DNA from: a virus
Virus record (IMG/VR): IMGVR_UViG_3300044675_001894
Span: 1 to 64,000 of that record
DNA length: 64,000 nt
Strand: one strand, 5' to 3'
The position numbers and the translations under genes are program-made. The notes beneath the pieces are model-generated. The model saw only the letters and a list, made by a program, of their open reading frames with translations. It did no database searches and was not told where the DNA came from. Of this stretch, positions 33,724 to 41,132 are shown piece by piece; position 1 is the stretch's first letter, and the number at the start of each line of letters is the position of its first letter.

Positions 33724-34488
33724 ATGGATTTATCTGACCTGACTATACCTGCACCGCTTCCTGGTCCTGCTGATTGGAATGATGACGGCTTTGTCATTAA
33801 AAAAGGATTGCTTCCAGAAGACCTAATGGTTGCATATGAGCAGTGTTGGGTAGAACATAATGAGGCAAGACCTGGTGGTTGGCCTGACTGTACTCCGTAC
33901 CGTCGTCACCCAGAAGTATTAAATATTCTTACCCATCACATGATTAACGACACGATGGAACAATTGATTGGCGAACCTGCCGCTGTTCACTTAAACCTAA
34001 CTGGTTGGGTTACTACTCGCCGTAACTGGCATCAAGACACTTATCTCAATCCATCACACGTTGGTGACTACTACGTTGCAATTTGGATTGCACTGGAAGA
34101 CATCCATCCAGATTCTGGTCCATTTCAATTTGTTCGTGGATCACACAGGTGGCCTACGGTTACAAGAGAAAAGATCCTTAACGCATTAGACCCATCTGAG
34201 CGTGACCATACATGGCCTAAGCACAGTGAGCGCTTGCTCACTCCGTTGTTTGAAGCCGAGATTGAAAAGCGTAATGCGGAAGTAATCACATATCTTCCAA
34301 AACGTGGAGATGTTTTGTTCTGGCATGGTCGTTTGCTACACCGTGGTTCTGAACCAAACGTTCCTGGAATGCAACGCAAATCATTAATTGCACATTACTC
34401 AGGAGTTAATCACCGACAAGATATGCCTACTGCTGTACCCCATGGTAGTGGTTGGTACTTTCCAATTGATGGAGGAAATGTTCAATGA
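33724..34488 (+). CDS. PhyH-type 2OG-Fe(II) oxygenase
   Basis: This 254-aa protein belongs to the phytanoyl-CoA dioxygenase superfamily: NWHQDTYLNP gives His103 and Asp105, DSGPFQFVRGSHRWP is the conserved strand-turn, LPKRGDVLFWHGRLLHRGSE gives the distal His (201 or 206), and Arg218 in GMQRKSLIAHYS is the 2OG ligand. It is the fourth 2OG oxygenase in the window but of a different subfamily. It is coupled by ATGA to a methyltransferase on the plus strand, against the surrounding direction, which suggests separate acquisition. Substrate is unknown. Confidence 0.85.
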   Translation: MDLSDLTIPAPLPGPADWNDDGFVIKKGLLPEDLMVAYEQCWVEHNEARPGGWPDCTPYRRHPEVLNILTHHMINDTMEQLIGEPAAVHLNLTGWVTTRRNWHQDTYLNPSHVGDYYVAIWIALEDIHPDSGPFQFVRGSHRWPTVTREKILNALDPSERDHTWPKHSERLLTPLFEAEIEKRNAEVITYLPKRGDVLFWHGRLLHRGSEPNVPGMQRKSLIAHYSGVNHRQDMPTAVPHGSGWYFPIDGGNVQ

Positions 34489-35066
34489 AACTTTTAAATG
34501 TTGGTTGTGGAACACACTACGCACAGGGTTGGGTAAACGCAGATACATGGGAAACAGATGACACTAAACCAGATGTCAAAGTAACTCCTGGTGAACCATA
34601 TCCTTTTGAAGACAATACGTTTGATGCCATCTATATGGGACATGTATTGGAGCACATTCCTTGGTTAGAAGTATCTACCTTCCTTAAAGATATGCAACGC
34701 ATTGCTAAACCTAATGCACCGATGCTTATTGTTGGACCCGACGTCCATAAAACTATTAAGCGATGGAAAGACGGACAAGAGCCATGGTGGCTAGTTGAGT
34801 CAGTTATGGAGCATTTAGATGTTCCCGACACACATGTCCCTGGTTTGGAATGGTGGGATGGTGCACACCATCATTGGAACTGCCACGAGACAAGAGTTGA
34901 GAAGTTATTGACTTCGTTGGAGTTCAATAGCATTGTTAATCAGTTTGATGTAATACCTAATGATCCAAACGGTAAGTCATGGTTTGACGCAGACAACCAG
35001 ATTGAATGGCCTGTTGTAGGTAAATACTATTGGCAATTAGCCTTTAGTTGTAAAAACCTTATTTAA
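34485..35066 (+). CDS. SAM-dependent methyltransferase (class I)
   Basis: This 193-aa protein has motif I LLNVGCGTHYAQGWVNAD (residues 3-20), an acidic loop, and FDAIYMGHVLEHIP (about 47-60), as in Methyltransf_11-type enzymes; it is shorter than most. WWDGAHHHWNCHET in the middle is unusual and could bind the substrate or a metal. Overlap with the oxygenase gene suggests that the two act on one substrate, such as a sugar, lipid or peptide. It converges on the next minus-strand gene with an 8-base overlap. Confidence 0.82.
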   Translation: MKLLNVGCGTHYAQGWVNADTWETDDTKPDVKVTPGEPYPFEDNTFDAIYMGHVLEHIPWLEVSTFLKDMQRIAKPNAPMLIVGPDVHKTIKRWKDGQEPWWLVESVMEHLDVPDTHVPGLEWWDGAHHHWNCHETRVEKLLTSLEFNSIVNQFDVIPNDPNGKSWFDADNQIEWPVVGKYYWQLAFSCKNLI

Positions 35067-35667
35067 TCCAAATACCAAGTCTTTCAACTTCATTACCACT
35101 GTCACTAACAAATTTAAAACCTTCTGGCATAGGGTCTGCTTCGTCAAACCACACAGGGATCATACAAGTGTTACCGTAAGCAAAGTCAGGGTTACCTCTT
35201 AAATGAACTTCTATAAGTTTGCCATTAATAAATTCACAATTTATAGTTTTGTATTTAGTGGTTAGGTGTTTTAAGAAGGTAGGTAATGGGTAAGTCTTAC
35301 TGGTCTTCTCCCAGTAAATAAACCTGCTGTACGGGTGTTCTGAATGCTTGACACCAACAACAGACAGTATTGGCTTACCTAACTCGTAATCAATGCTTAA
35401 ATGCTCACCTGTAAAGATTTCACACCAAAACTCACCTGGGTGTAGATGATTTGTACTATCTGTGAGATACTCAACACGTGCTTTAGCACCCATGCCGTTA
35501 ATATTCATAACAGGCTTAACAAAGTAGTTATCAGGTTTTGGAACTGTTACACCTGCGGGACCGCAAGTATGACCAGCATGTCTTGCAACGATTAATTTAT
35601 CAAAGACCCATAAGTCTTCGTTAGATACAAACCCAATCCACGCAATGGCGTCTAGGGATGGTTGCAT
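35059..35667 (-). CDS. Conserved phage protein with ATP-grasp-like pattern
   Basis: This 202-aa protein (start MQPSLDAIAWIGF) has DLWVFDKLIVARHAGHTCGP, NYFVKPVMNINGMGAKAR, HPGEFWCEIFTGEHLSIDYE and INCEFINGKLIEVHLRGNPD. The lysine before the PVMN..G.GA turn and the late E.HLRGNPD recall ATP-grasp ligases, in which these parts bind ATP and Mg. I recognise it as a recurrent aquatic-phage family but not with a proved function. The start was chosen to follow the preceding stop. Confidence 0.72.
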   Translation of the reverse strand: MQPSLDAIAWIGFVSNEDLWVFDKLIVARHAGHTCGPAGVTVPKPDNYFVKPVMNINGMGAKARVEYLTDSTNHLHPGEFWCEIFTGEHLSIDYELGKPILSVVGVKHSEHPYSRFIYWEKTSKTYPLPTFLKHLTTKYKTINCEFINGKLIEVHLRGNPDFAYGNTCMIPVWFDEADPMPEGFKFVSDSGNEVERLGIWIK

Positions 35668-35668
35668 A

Positions 35669-35950
35669 CTATTCTTGGTCGTCAGGGATCCCGTTACCGT
35701 CTTTGTCTTCACTGTTACGTCCTGTGGAGATCATTAGACCTGCCAACGTACCTGTGATAAATGTTGCTACGGAAGAAAGAACACCGAAGAACATCTTGTC
35801 ATTCTCGGCTTGAGCGCCAATTGGCTGTGTGACGAATACGAGTGCCCAGAGCACACCGATGGTTGTAATCATGAGAACAAAGCCAAGCATGCATCCGATA
35901 ACGAACTTAAGGCGAGCATCTAGTTCTGCTGGTGTCATACGCTTTTTCAT
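35669..35950 (-). CDS. Two-helix membrane protein with Asp-rich C-terminal motif
   Basis: This 93-aa protein has two membrane helices (about residues 15-41 and 53-76) and ends GRNSEDKDGNGIPDDQE, an EF-hand- or thrombospondin-3-like DKDGNGIPDD calcium-binding motif. It overlaps the lipoprotein gene by 4 bases. With a lipoprotein beside it, it may form a lysis or envelope unit. Holin is possible. Confidence 0.74.
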   Translation of the reverse strand: MKKRMTPAELDARLKFVIGCMLGFVLMITTIGVLWALVFVTQPIGAQAENDKMFFGVLSSVATFITGTLAGLMISTGRNSEDKDGNGIPDDQE

Positions 35951-36171
35951 GGGGCAACTGTCTCCTCTGTAGGAACGGTGTCAATAAATAAAGATCCTGA
36001 AAGCGGATCAAAGCCGAGCAATACGTCGGGGCATGCTCCATCTACTTCACATGCTGGTCTTTGGCACTGTGGCGCTTCCCAGTTTTCTGGGTCTTGGCAC
36101 TCATAACGGTACTTACCGTCATAGCCACAACTTGCAAGCAAAACAACAGAAATAAAAAGTAGTTTCTTCAC
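35947..36171 (-). CDS. Small lipoprotein, Cys-rich
   Basis: This 74-aa protein has a lipoprotein signal: MKKLLFISVVLLASCG, with Cys15 as the lipidated residue in the lipobox LASC. The mature part has four more Cys (YECQDPENWEAPQCQRPACE, DGACPD), likely paired in disulfides outside the membrane. Phage lipoproteins may block superinfection or help lysis; neither can be shown here. Confidence 0.78.
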   Translation of the reverse strand: MKKLLFISVVLLASCGYDGKYRYECQDPENWEAPQCQRPACEVDGACPDVLLGFDPLSGSLFIDTVPTEETVAP

Positions 36172-36188
36172 CTACCAATTATAGATGA

Positions 36189-36398
36189 TTAGACCTTAGA
36201 GCGCCTCTTGAAGTCCGTGTGGGTACCAAGGTATGAGTAAGTCTCATACTCTGGCTCTTCTTTAGGTGCTGGCGAGGTGTATTCGTAAGATTCTACAGAG
36301 CGCATTACAAAACGATGAAATGAACGAATAGCGAATATAATGGCGGCGGCAATAAAGAAGGTAGTCATAAGGGGTTTAAGTATAACCGATTTGGTCAT
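36189..36398 (-). CDS. Single-helix membrane protein
   Basis: This 69-aa protein has one membrane helix (about residues 8-26, KPLMTTFFIAAAIIFAIRSF) and a charged, Tyr-rich tail (APKEEPEYETYSYLGT). It belongs to the small envelope-protein group at 35.7-36.4 kb. It stops 17 bases before the lipoprotein start. No family is recognised. Confidence 0.7.
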   Translation of the reverse strand: MTKSVILKPLMTTFFIAAAIIFAIRSFHRFVMRSVESYEYTSPAPKEEPEYETYSYLGTHTDFKRRSKV

Positions 36399-36401
36399 GA
36401 T

Positions 36402-36575
36402 TCATCCTCCATTGGAATAAAAGCCACGACCGACCAGATTGACGGCTGGAGAGAAGTAGACAGGGCGTAACTGCTCACCGCAGTCTGGACAATTGATTAC
36501 TTGTTGTTCGTCATAGATACTGCGGGTTTCTTCATGACGGTGGTCATTCCCGCATTTGTAAGCATATGTTGGCAT
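36402..36575 (-). CDS. FmdB-type zinc-ribbon protein
   Basis: This 57-aa protein begins MPTYAYKCGNDHRHEETRSI and has CPDCGEQLRPV, the layout of FmdB-family putative regulatory proteins. The first CxxC is replaced by KCGNDH, so zinc binding may use His. It ends YSNGG, as family members often do. The ATG lacks a clear ribosome-binding site. It probably binds nucleic acid or a partner protein; the role is unknown. Confidence 0.72.
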   Translation of the reverse strand: MPTYAYKCGNDHRHEETRSIYDEQQVINCPDCGEQLRPVYFSPAVNLVGRGFYSNGG

Positions 36576-36584
36576 GACAAAAGT

Positions 36585-36953
36585 CTAGTCGTATTGAACG
36601 GGGATTTCTGAACGTGGGTTGATGTCATTGGCAACCGCAATGCGGTGGTGCCCATCTTCAATGACAGGACCTTTGTAATCGGCTCCAGGAAAGTAATCGT
36701 ACATACGACCACGAACACTGAAAGGATGTTGACCTATTGTGATTGGGTCTTGTACACCTTCACTCTTAATTTCATTGTACAAACCTTCAGTTTTTGCTTC
36801 TTGTACTTTACGAGAAGTTACTTGAGGAAGATCTTTGTACTTTTGTGGTTTATCAGTTTCTGGCTGATCTAACGGGATCATATCCATCAACTTGTGTGCA
36901 GGGATGAACATAGCCAATTGGGCTTCGTTCAGGACATGCTTCTTTTTACCCAT
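36585..36953 (-). CDS. ParB/sulfiredoxin-like protein, copy A
   Basis: This 122-aa protein has LYNEIKSEGVQDPITIG and VIEDGHHRIAVANDINPRSE (about 96-115), the ParB/sulfiredoxin nucleotide-binding core. It is a paralogue of the gene at 40222. Both share near the N-terminus a QL(A/S)MFIPA peptide followed by a KLM/ELM helix (residues about 12-23 here). The peptide resembles a sliding-clamp-binding motif. It overlaps the preceding gene by one base. Function could be nucleotide hydrolysis or DNA binding; the paralogues flank the effector-like cluster. Confidence 0.75.
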   Translation of the reverse strand: MGKKKHVLNEAQLAMFIPAHKLMDMIPLDQPETDKPQKYKDLPQVTSRKVQEAKTEGLYNEIKSEGVQDPITIGQHPFSVRGRMYDYFPGADYKGPVIEDGHHRIAVANDINPRSEIPVQYD

Positions 36954-37408
36954 TAGCGTTTGTAACGAGCACCTTTTTTACCGAGGTTTACACGACCTAG
37001 ATTATCAGATACATCCTCACCAGTTTCTGGATCAGTCATGGATCCTGGGCGAATCTTTAGAGGCTTACCGCCACGCATGCTGGGACCAATGTTCCCTTTG
37101 ACAAATGTGTTACGTGTCTTAGCACCTGTTGGACTTTCTAAATGCTTTTTAAGTTGTTGAGCATCTATTGCCATAGCGGCGCCGTCTAATGAAACATTTC
37201 GGCTGTGCCCAATAAGACGGCGAGTGTTATCAAGAATGCTGTAAATAGGCTCACCCAAGGCTTTCATAGCAGGGGTGTGCATATGGACGTTGACGGGCGT
37301 GCCTCTAAGACCAATCATGGACTCAGGACTAATAATACGGACAGGTGCTCCACGAACAATATGCTCTTCAGAAAACTGAATGCTATTGAAAGCACGCCTA
37401 CTAGTCAT
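36953..37408 (-). CDS. Unknown basic protein
   Basis: This 151-aa protein has MTSRRAFNSIQFSEEHIVRG, SILDNTRRLIGHSRNVSLDG and a basic C-terminal third (GKPLKIRPGSMTDPETGEDV; KKGARYKR). It lies between paralogous families and overlaps each neighbour by one base. No domain is recognised. Confidence 0.68.
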   Translation of the reverse strand: MTSRRAFNSIQFSEEHIVRGAPVRIISPESMIGLRGTPVNVHMHTPAMKALGEPIYSILDNTRRLIGHSRNVSLDGAAMAIDAQQLKKHLESPTGAKTRNTFVKGNIGPSMRGGKPLKIRPGSMTDPETGEDVSDNLGRVNLGKKGARYKR

Positions 37409-38250
37409 TATTCAATTCCTGGGAGTTTCATCTGCTCGCCTTGCATAGCAGGTCGTTTTTCACGCTTATTTAATCCAGCAAGTTTGTAGGCTGTTTGCCT
37501 ACCTTCAGCAATAGTTTGATTTGACAAACGATCATGATCACTAAAGTCAAGGTGTTCTGGACGATGAGCCATACTCCACTTAGTGTCGTCATTCCTATTT
37601 AGTGTTTGCCTACCTGATTCGTTACTTACGGCTCCCTTAATGGCTCCCTTTTCTATTCCTCTACGAGCCAACCTACTGCTGTATTGCGTCATACTGCTAG
37701 GGCTGTGGAACTCCGCATCAGGGTGATCGTTCATAGCAATACCTATAAGGGTAGGTAAGGAACCACGCAATGTAGGGTGCACGAAAGCATTCTCAAATTG
37801 AACTTTACGTGGCTTACTTGTAAAAAACTCTGTAGGTACAGGAATGTCTTTGCGAGTTTCCGCAGGAGCATTGTGGTCTAATGCAGCACGTAGTTTCTTT
37901 GTAGGTTCAGGGTTACGTGTTGCAACCATGTCGGCTGTTGCTTTTTGGTTTTTGTCCCACATGTAGTGTTGGCTAATACCAGTATCTAAAGTCTGTTGGG
38001 CGTGTGGGTACCTAGGGTCATGGGTGTTTGCTTTTAGGTTGTCCATGTTTTTTTGATCAAAGTCAAAGTTAACAATGGTTTCAGCAGGTTCAATGGTCTC
38101 TACTGCGATATGCCCATACGGTGTGTGAGTTGGGGGTTTCTTAGACATCTCATCAAACTGGTTACCGTGAACCAACTTATCCCCGACAATGGAATACTTA
38201 CTGTTTCTACCACCGTACCAGTGGCTATCTTTCTTATAAAACTTAGCCAC
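37408..38250 (-). CDS. Unknown cluster protein, larger paralogue A
   Basis: This 280-aa protein contains QFENAFVHPTLRGSLPTLIG and SSMTQYSSRLARRG, and ends QGEQMKLPGIE. The gene at 38699 has matching features: RGAFAHTSMKAHIPVMGAYL, LSEHSSRMTEHAEKLG and an end with QPQLPGMEDK. The two are probably distant paralogues with a common core followed by a flexible tail and a terminal LPG(I/M) peptide. The role is unknown; a virion-delivered or early effector is a guess from context. Confidence 0.7.
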   Translation of the reverse strand: MAKFYKKDSHWYGGRNSKYSIVGDKLVHGNQFDEMSKKPPTHTPYGHIAVETIEPAETIVNFDFDQKNMDNLKANTHDPRYPHAQQTLDTGISQHYMWDKNQKATADMVATRNPEPTKKLRAALDHNAPAETRKDIPVPTEFFTSKPRKVQFENAFVHPTLRGSLPTLIGIAMNDHPDAEFHSPSSMTQYSSRLARRGIEKGAIKGAVSNESGRQTLNRNDDTKWSMAHRPEHLDFSDHDRLSNQTIAEGRQTAYKLAGLNKREKRPAMQGEQMKLPGIE

Positions 38251-38261
38251 GATGCTTTATA

Positions 38262-38492
38262 TTAGTATTCTGATCCTGGGTTCATGACCATATGTGCAAT
38301 GTCACGATAATCACAGCAACGTGGACAACCACAGTCACCCGCTACTGCACCAAGAAACGCCGCCTGACGCATAGGGCGGGTTGTAGGGTTTGGCTGATCA
38401 GAGGAACCAATACGCTGTCCAGAAATGCTTGGAGCGCCCTCACTTGGAGAACTTGGATCAGGGTTGTTTCGGTTTACTTTGCGTTTTGCCAT
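38262..38492 (-). CDS. Small Cys-containing protein
   Basis: This 76-aa protein starts with a basic, Pro/Ser-rich half (MAKRKVNRNNPDPSSPSEGA) and has CGCPRCCDYRD near residues 56-66, a CxCxxCC cluster that may bind metal. A start at TTG 15 bases earlier is possible. It is the first gene of a leftward unit and has a candidate promoter upstream. Confidence 0.65.
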   Translation of the reverse strand: MAKRKVNRNNPDPSSPSEGAPSISGQRIGSSDQPNPTTRPMRQAAFLGAVAGDCGCPRCCDYRDIAHMVMNPGSEY

Positions 38493-38533
38493 GTACCGAT
38501 TGTACAACTAAACAAAATTACCCGCTCACCCCA

Positions 38534-38563
38534 AAAGTATCACTGATGTATACGAGTTGTCAA
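38534..38563 (-). promoter_or_regulatory. Candidate leftward promoter
   Basis: On the minus strand a perfect TTGACA (38558-38563) is followed after 17-18 bases by ATACTT or TACTTT (38534-38540). It lies in a 200-base noncoding space upstream of the 76-aa gene. The -35 is strong, the -10 weak. Confidence 0.42.
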
Positions 38564-38633
38564 GACCTTTTAGCGAAAAAATACACATGTATATTTCGTA
38601 CACACGTCAGATGGCAGTTAAACTAAGTGTGTA

Positions 38634-38663
38634 AAGGCTAATAAGCCTCTGTATTAGTGCCTT
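38634..38663. repeat. Inverted repeat in the intergenic space
   Basis: Arms 38634-38643 (AAGGCTAATA) and 38652-38663 (TATTAGTGCCTT) pair except for a two-base bulge. It lies just beyond the stop of the gene at 38699, so on the minus strand it could act as its terminator. No clear T-run follows. Confidence 0.45.
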
Positions 38664-38698
38664 AACCTACAAGTTGTACTTTCACCAAAAAATTGTGT

Positions 38699-39523
38699 CT
38701 ACTTGTCTTCCATACCAGGGAGTTGTGGCTGACTGAACTGAGGACTCAACGGCTTAGGGGTATTTTTACCAATACCACGGAGTTCCTTGTAGTGTTGCTT
38801 TGCCGAACGCATGGTTGAATCAGGGATCCTCTTAGTACTAGATGTACTAAACGGTGTAGCAGAAGAAACCATGTCTCTATTATCAAAGTCGTAAGAGTTT
38901 GTAACGTCTAGTCCTGGGTTATCTTCACTGCGCTTTACAGGCAGTCCTAGTTTTTCGGCATGTTCAGTCATGCGTGAACTATGCTCTGACAGGTCATCTG
39001 ATGCCGTAAGGTCACCATACTTCTGATGAAGGTATGCTCCCATGACAGGGATATGGGCTTTCATGGATGTATGAGCAAAAGCCCCACGTACTTCTGTAGA
39101 GGCAGGCTCAGGGGTAAACATTTGAGAAGTTGTTTTATGGATTTCATTTATGTTTTGTGCGTAAACTAAGCCGTAATAACGACGACTGTACTGCCTCCCA
39201 CTTGGGTTAGGTTTGTTTTTGTACTCTTCATGAGCCTTAGCCGCCTCTACTGCGTAGTAGTGGGCCTTGTTAGCCTCACCTGTGAGTTCATGCCTGTCAA
39301 ATCCTGTTGCATCAAACACTTTTTGACCTGCTTGGCTTCGTGTAATTTCAGAATTGTCTTCTAATTGCTTGAAATTCTCACGCTCACGGGCTGGTTGGTG
39401 TCTAACGGTCATAGTTGCACGTGGGTACATACCACGAGCGTTAGGGCGGTCACTAATTGCGTGAACTTCTTCGTAAGTCAATCGTCCGCCATAAGGAGTC
39501 TGGTCTGAGTAGTATTTAGTCAT
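38699..39523 (-). CDS. Unknown cluster protein, larger paralogue B
   Basis: This 274-aa protein is a likely relative of the gene at 37408 (see its shared features). The N-terminal part has YGGRLTYEEVHAISDRPN; the middle has HELTGEANKAHYYAVEAAKA and RRYYGLVYAQNINEIHKTTS. The last 20 residues are Pro/Ser/Gln-rich and finish with a QLPGM peptide. It begins with TAATG overlap to the preceding gene. No known domain is recognised. Confidence 0.7.
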   Translation of the reverse strand: MTKYYSDQTPYGGRLTYEEVHAISDRPNARGMYPRATMTVRHQPARERENFKQLEDNSEITRSQAGQKVFDATGFDRHELTGEANKAHYYAVEAAKAHEEYKNKPNPSGRQYSRRYYGLVYAQNINEIHKTTSQMFTPEPASTEVRGAFAHTSMKAHIPVMGAYLHQKYGDLTASDDLSEHSSRMTEHAEKLGLPVKRSEDNPGLDVTNSYDFDNRDMVSSATPFSTSSTKRIPDSTMRSAKQHYKELRGIGKNTPKPLSPQFSQPQLPGMEDK

Positions 39524-39858
39524 TACTCGTCCTTTGTAGGAAACTGCTGGTTGGATAGGTATTCACGCCTTCTTTTGGTGTTTCTGTATTTTACTTTTGG
39601 TAATGTGATTTCACCAGAAGACAATCCGTGTAAGTAATCTTCTTGGGCGGATTGGATATAGTCTCCCCATTCAGCCTGATTAGGGCGGATACGACCCATA
39701 TTGCGAGGACCCATTGAGATGTCGCCGTATTCTTCCTGCTCTACATCGTCTGTATATCTGCCCATAGGTTTACGAGGCTCTGAGTCTCCTTTTAACGATG
39801 TGTAGTTAGTTACACGCTCTTTAGCCCGAGGCGGAAGTGGCTTGCGAGGATCCTGCAT
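39523..39858 (-). CDS. Unknown basic/acidic mixed protein
   Basis: This 111-aa protein is Pro/Arg-rich at the start (MQDPRKPLPPRAKERVTNYT) and carries SGEITLPKVKYRNTKRRREY near the end. QAEWGDYIQSAQEDYLHGLS in the middle should be helical. It is coupled to the following paralogue gene. No family is recognised. Confidence 0.66.
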   Translation of the reverse strand: MQDPRKPLPPRAKERVTNYTSLKGDSEPRKPMGRYTDDVEQEEYGDISMGPRNMGRIRPNQAEWGDYIQSAQEDYLHGLSSGEITLPKVKYRNTKRRREYLSNQQFPTKDE

Positions 39859-39900
39859 AAACTAATTATAGACGGTCATCACCAAAAAATTATGCAGATA

Positions 39901-40218
39901 CTACTGACCCATCTTCTTTTTCCAGTTTGCACCTTCATCAGATGAGGTCGGACCAATATCAATTGGACCATAGTGTGACTCGGCGGCGTTAAACATTGCG
40001 GTGGCTACACCTCTGTTTTGATACCGTTTGTTTGTAGCAATACCGAACACTACGTGCTCACGCTCTTGTCCAGAATTAAAACCGAGCATGACGCCTAAGC
40101 GACCAGTAACGGTCTTACCACTGCGTGCTTCAACATCACCGAACGGGTTCGTACGGATCGTGTGCTCTTTACCACGCTTGTCTACGAACTGGTGGCTGAG
40201 ACTCTCATATGCTGACAT
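39901..40218 (-). CDS. GNAT-like N-acetyltransferase
   Basis: This 105-aa protein has VVFGIATNKRYQNRGVATAM followed by FNAAESHYG (about residues 56-85), matching the acetyl-CoA-binding (R/Q)xxGxA motif of GNAT enzymes. It is short for the family, with the first strands reduced. In this cluster of modifying-enzyme-like genes it could acetylate a host protein or small molecule. Substrate unknown. Confidence 0.72.
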   Translation of the reverse strand: MSAYESLSHQFVDKRGKEHTIRTNPFGDVEARSGKTVTGRLGVMLGFNSGQEREHVVFGIATNKRYQNRGVATAMFNAAESHYGPIDIGPTSSDEGANWKKKMGQ

Positions 40219-40221
40219 GTA

Positions 40222-40590
40222 CTACGCTCCTGGTCTCTGGTCTACAGAATAACGTACAGGTACTTCCATGTTTGGGTCAATATCATGGGCTGTGGCAATA
40301 CGATGGTCACCATCCCATACTCGTACACCAGAGCCATAATTTGTTAGACGCAGGTGTACAGGGGTTTGAACCCCTTCTTTTTTAATATTGTCGTAAAGAC
40401 TCTCTTTTTTACCCCCATATGGGTGTCCCTCTTTAGATTCTCGCAATTTTGTAGCACGTAGGTTAGGAGACTCAGCCATAGGAAGATAACCTGAACTAGA
40501 TGTTTCCTCACCTGCGGCGGGGTATGTCATCAGTTCCCGTGCAGGGATAAACATGGACAACTGACCACTGAGGTGCTCTTGTGCGGGCAT
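40222..40590 (-). CDS. ParB/sulfiredoxin-like protein, copy B
   Basis: This 122-aa protein has SGQLSMFIPARELM (residues about 8-21), LYDNIKKEGVQTPVHL and VWDGDHRIATAHDIDPNMEV, followed by PVRYS. The same blocks in the same order are in copy A at 36585, with about the same length. The DGDHR core fits ParB/sulfiredoxin proteins. The shared N-terminal peptide before the domain is the most conserved part, which suggests a binding function of its own. Confidence 0.76.
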   Translation of the reverse strand: MPAQEHLSGQLSMFIPARELMTYPAAGEETSSSGYLPMAESPNLRATKLRESKEGHPYGGKKESLYDNIKKEGVQTPVHLRLTNYGSGVRVWDGDHRIATAHDIDPNMEVPVRYSVDQRPGA

Positions 40591-40607
40591 TTATCTAGTA
40601 TAGAGGG

Positions 40608-40994
40608 TTACTTAACTTCAAGCACATTCTCTGGAGGAATGTGACCCCAGTGCATTGCTGAACCTGTTTGGCGAAGGCTATTCTTCCAGTCACTAGAATC
40701 ATCAGTACGTAGTTTAGACTCATCAAAATTTCTATTTACGCTTGTGTGTACAGGATCCTCAAAGGAGTTCCAGTCCACTTGCAGGTTTCTTGGGTTTACA
40801 CGGACTTTTACGATTGCTGGGTCTTTGTGCATACTGGCGTAGTGTTCAGCCAATTCATGGTCAGGTGTTACATAAACATTGGGCTTACCGAGTCCTGTGC
40901 GTGCACCTATCCCATGTTCTTTAATGTCTTGAGCGTTCTCTTTTGAAGTCCCATGGTACATATGCATGTGGAACTGGTCGGGACTAAGAGCCAT
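40608..40994 (-). CDS. ADP-ribosyltransferase-like protein
   Basis: This 128-aa protein starts MALSPDQFHMHMYHGTSKEN and continues AQDIKEHGIGAR then KPNVYVTPDHELAEHYAS. This is the pattern of small ADP-ribosyltransferase-fold domains (HGTS, then a strand with VYVT, then A..YA); VKVRVNPRNLQVD is the next strand. A catalytic Glu is not obvious, perhaps in the PPENVLEV ending. It is the first leftward gene from the hinge. Phages often use such enzymes early to modify host proteins; here that is an inference. Confidence 0.7.
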   Translation of the reverse strand: MALSPDQFHMHMYHGTSKENAQDIKEHGIGARTGLGKPNVYVTPDHELAEHYASMHKDPAIVKVRVNPRNLQVDWNSFEDPVHTSVNRNFDESKLRTDDSSDWKNSLRQTGSAMHWGHIPPENVLEVK

Positions 40995-41001
40995 AGTTTC
41001 A

Positions 41002-41007
41002 AGTATA
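41002..41007 (-). promoter_or_regulatory. Possible leaderless -10 element facing left
   Basis: On the minus strand TATACT is followed by 7 bases and then the ATG of the ADP-ribosyltransferase-like gene, the same spacing as the TATAGT element at 33711. No ribosome-binding site is present, so a leaderless transcript is likely if the promoter is real. Confidence 0.42.
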
Positions 41008-41016
41008 GGGCTATTT

Positions 41017-41031
41017 GGGCGGGTTGGGTGG
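41017..41031 (+). other. G-tract run, possible G-quadruplex
   Basis: The run GGGCGGGTTGGGTGG has three G3 tracts and one G2 within 15 bases. It lies at the edge of the hinge, between the leftward promoter and the DnaA boxes. Quadruplex formation is only a possibility. Confidence 0.4.
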
Positions 41032-41132
41032 TCGGTCGGATTTTTGGATGGGGCTATTGCGGTGGAGCAGTTCGGGTGGGGCCTGTTGTCTACCCCCCGC
41101 CTCCGCTCGCCCCCTCACTTAACCATGGGGGG

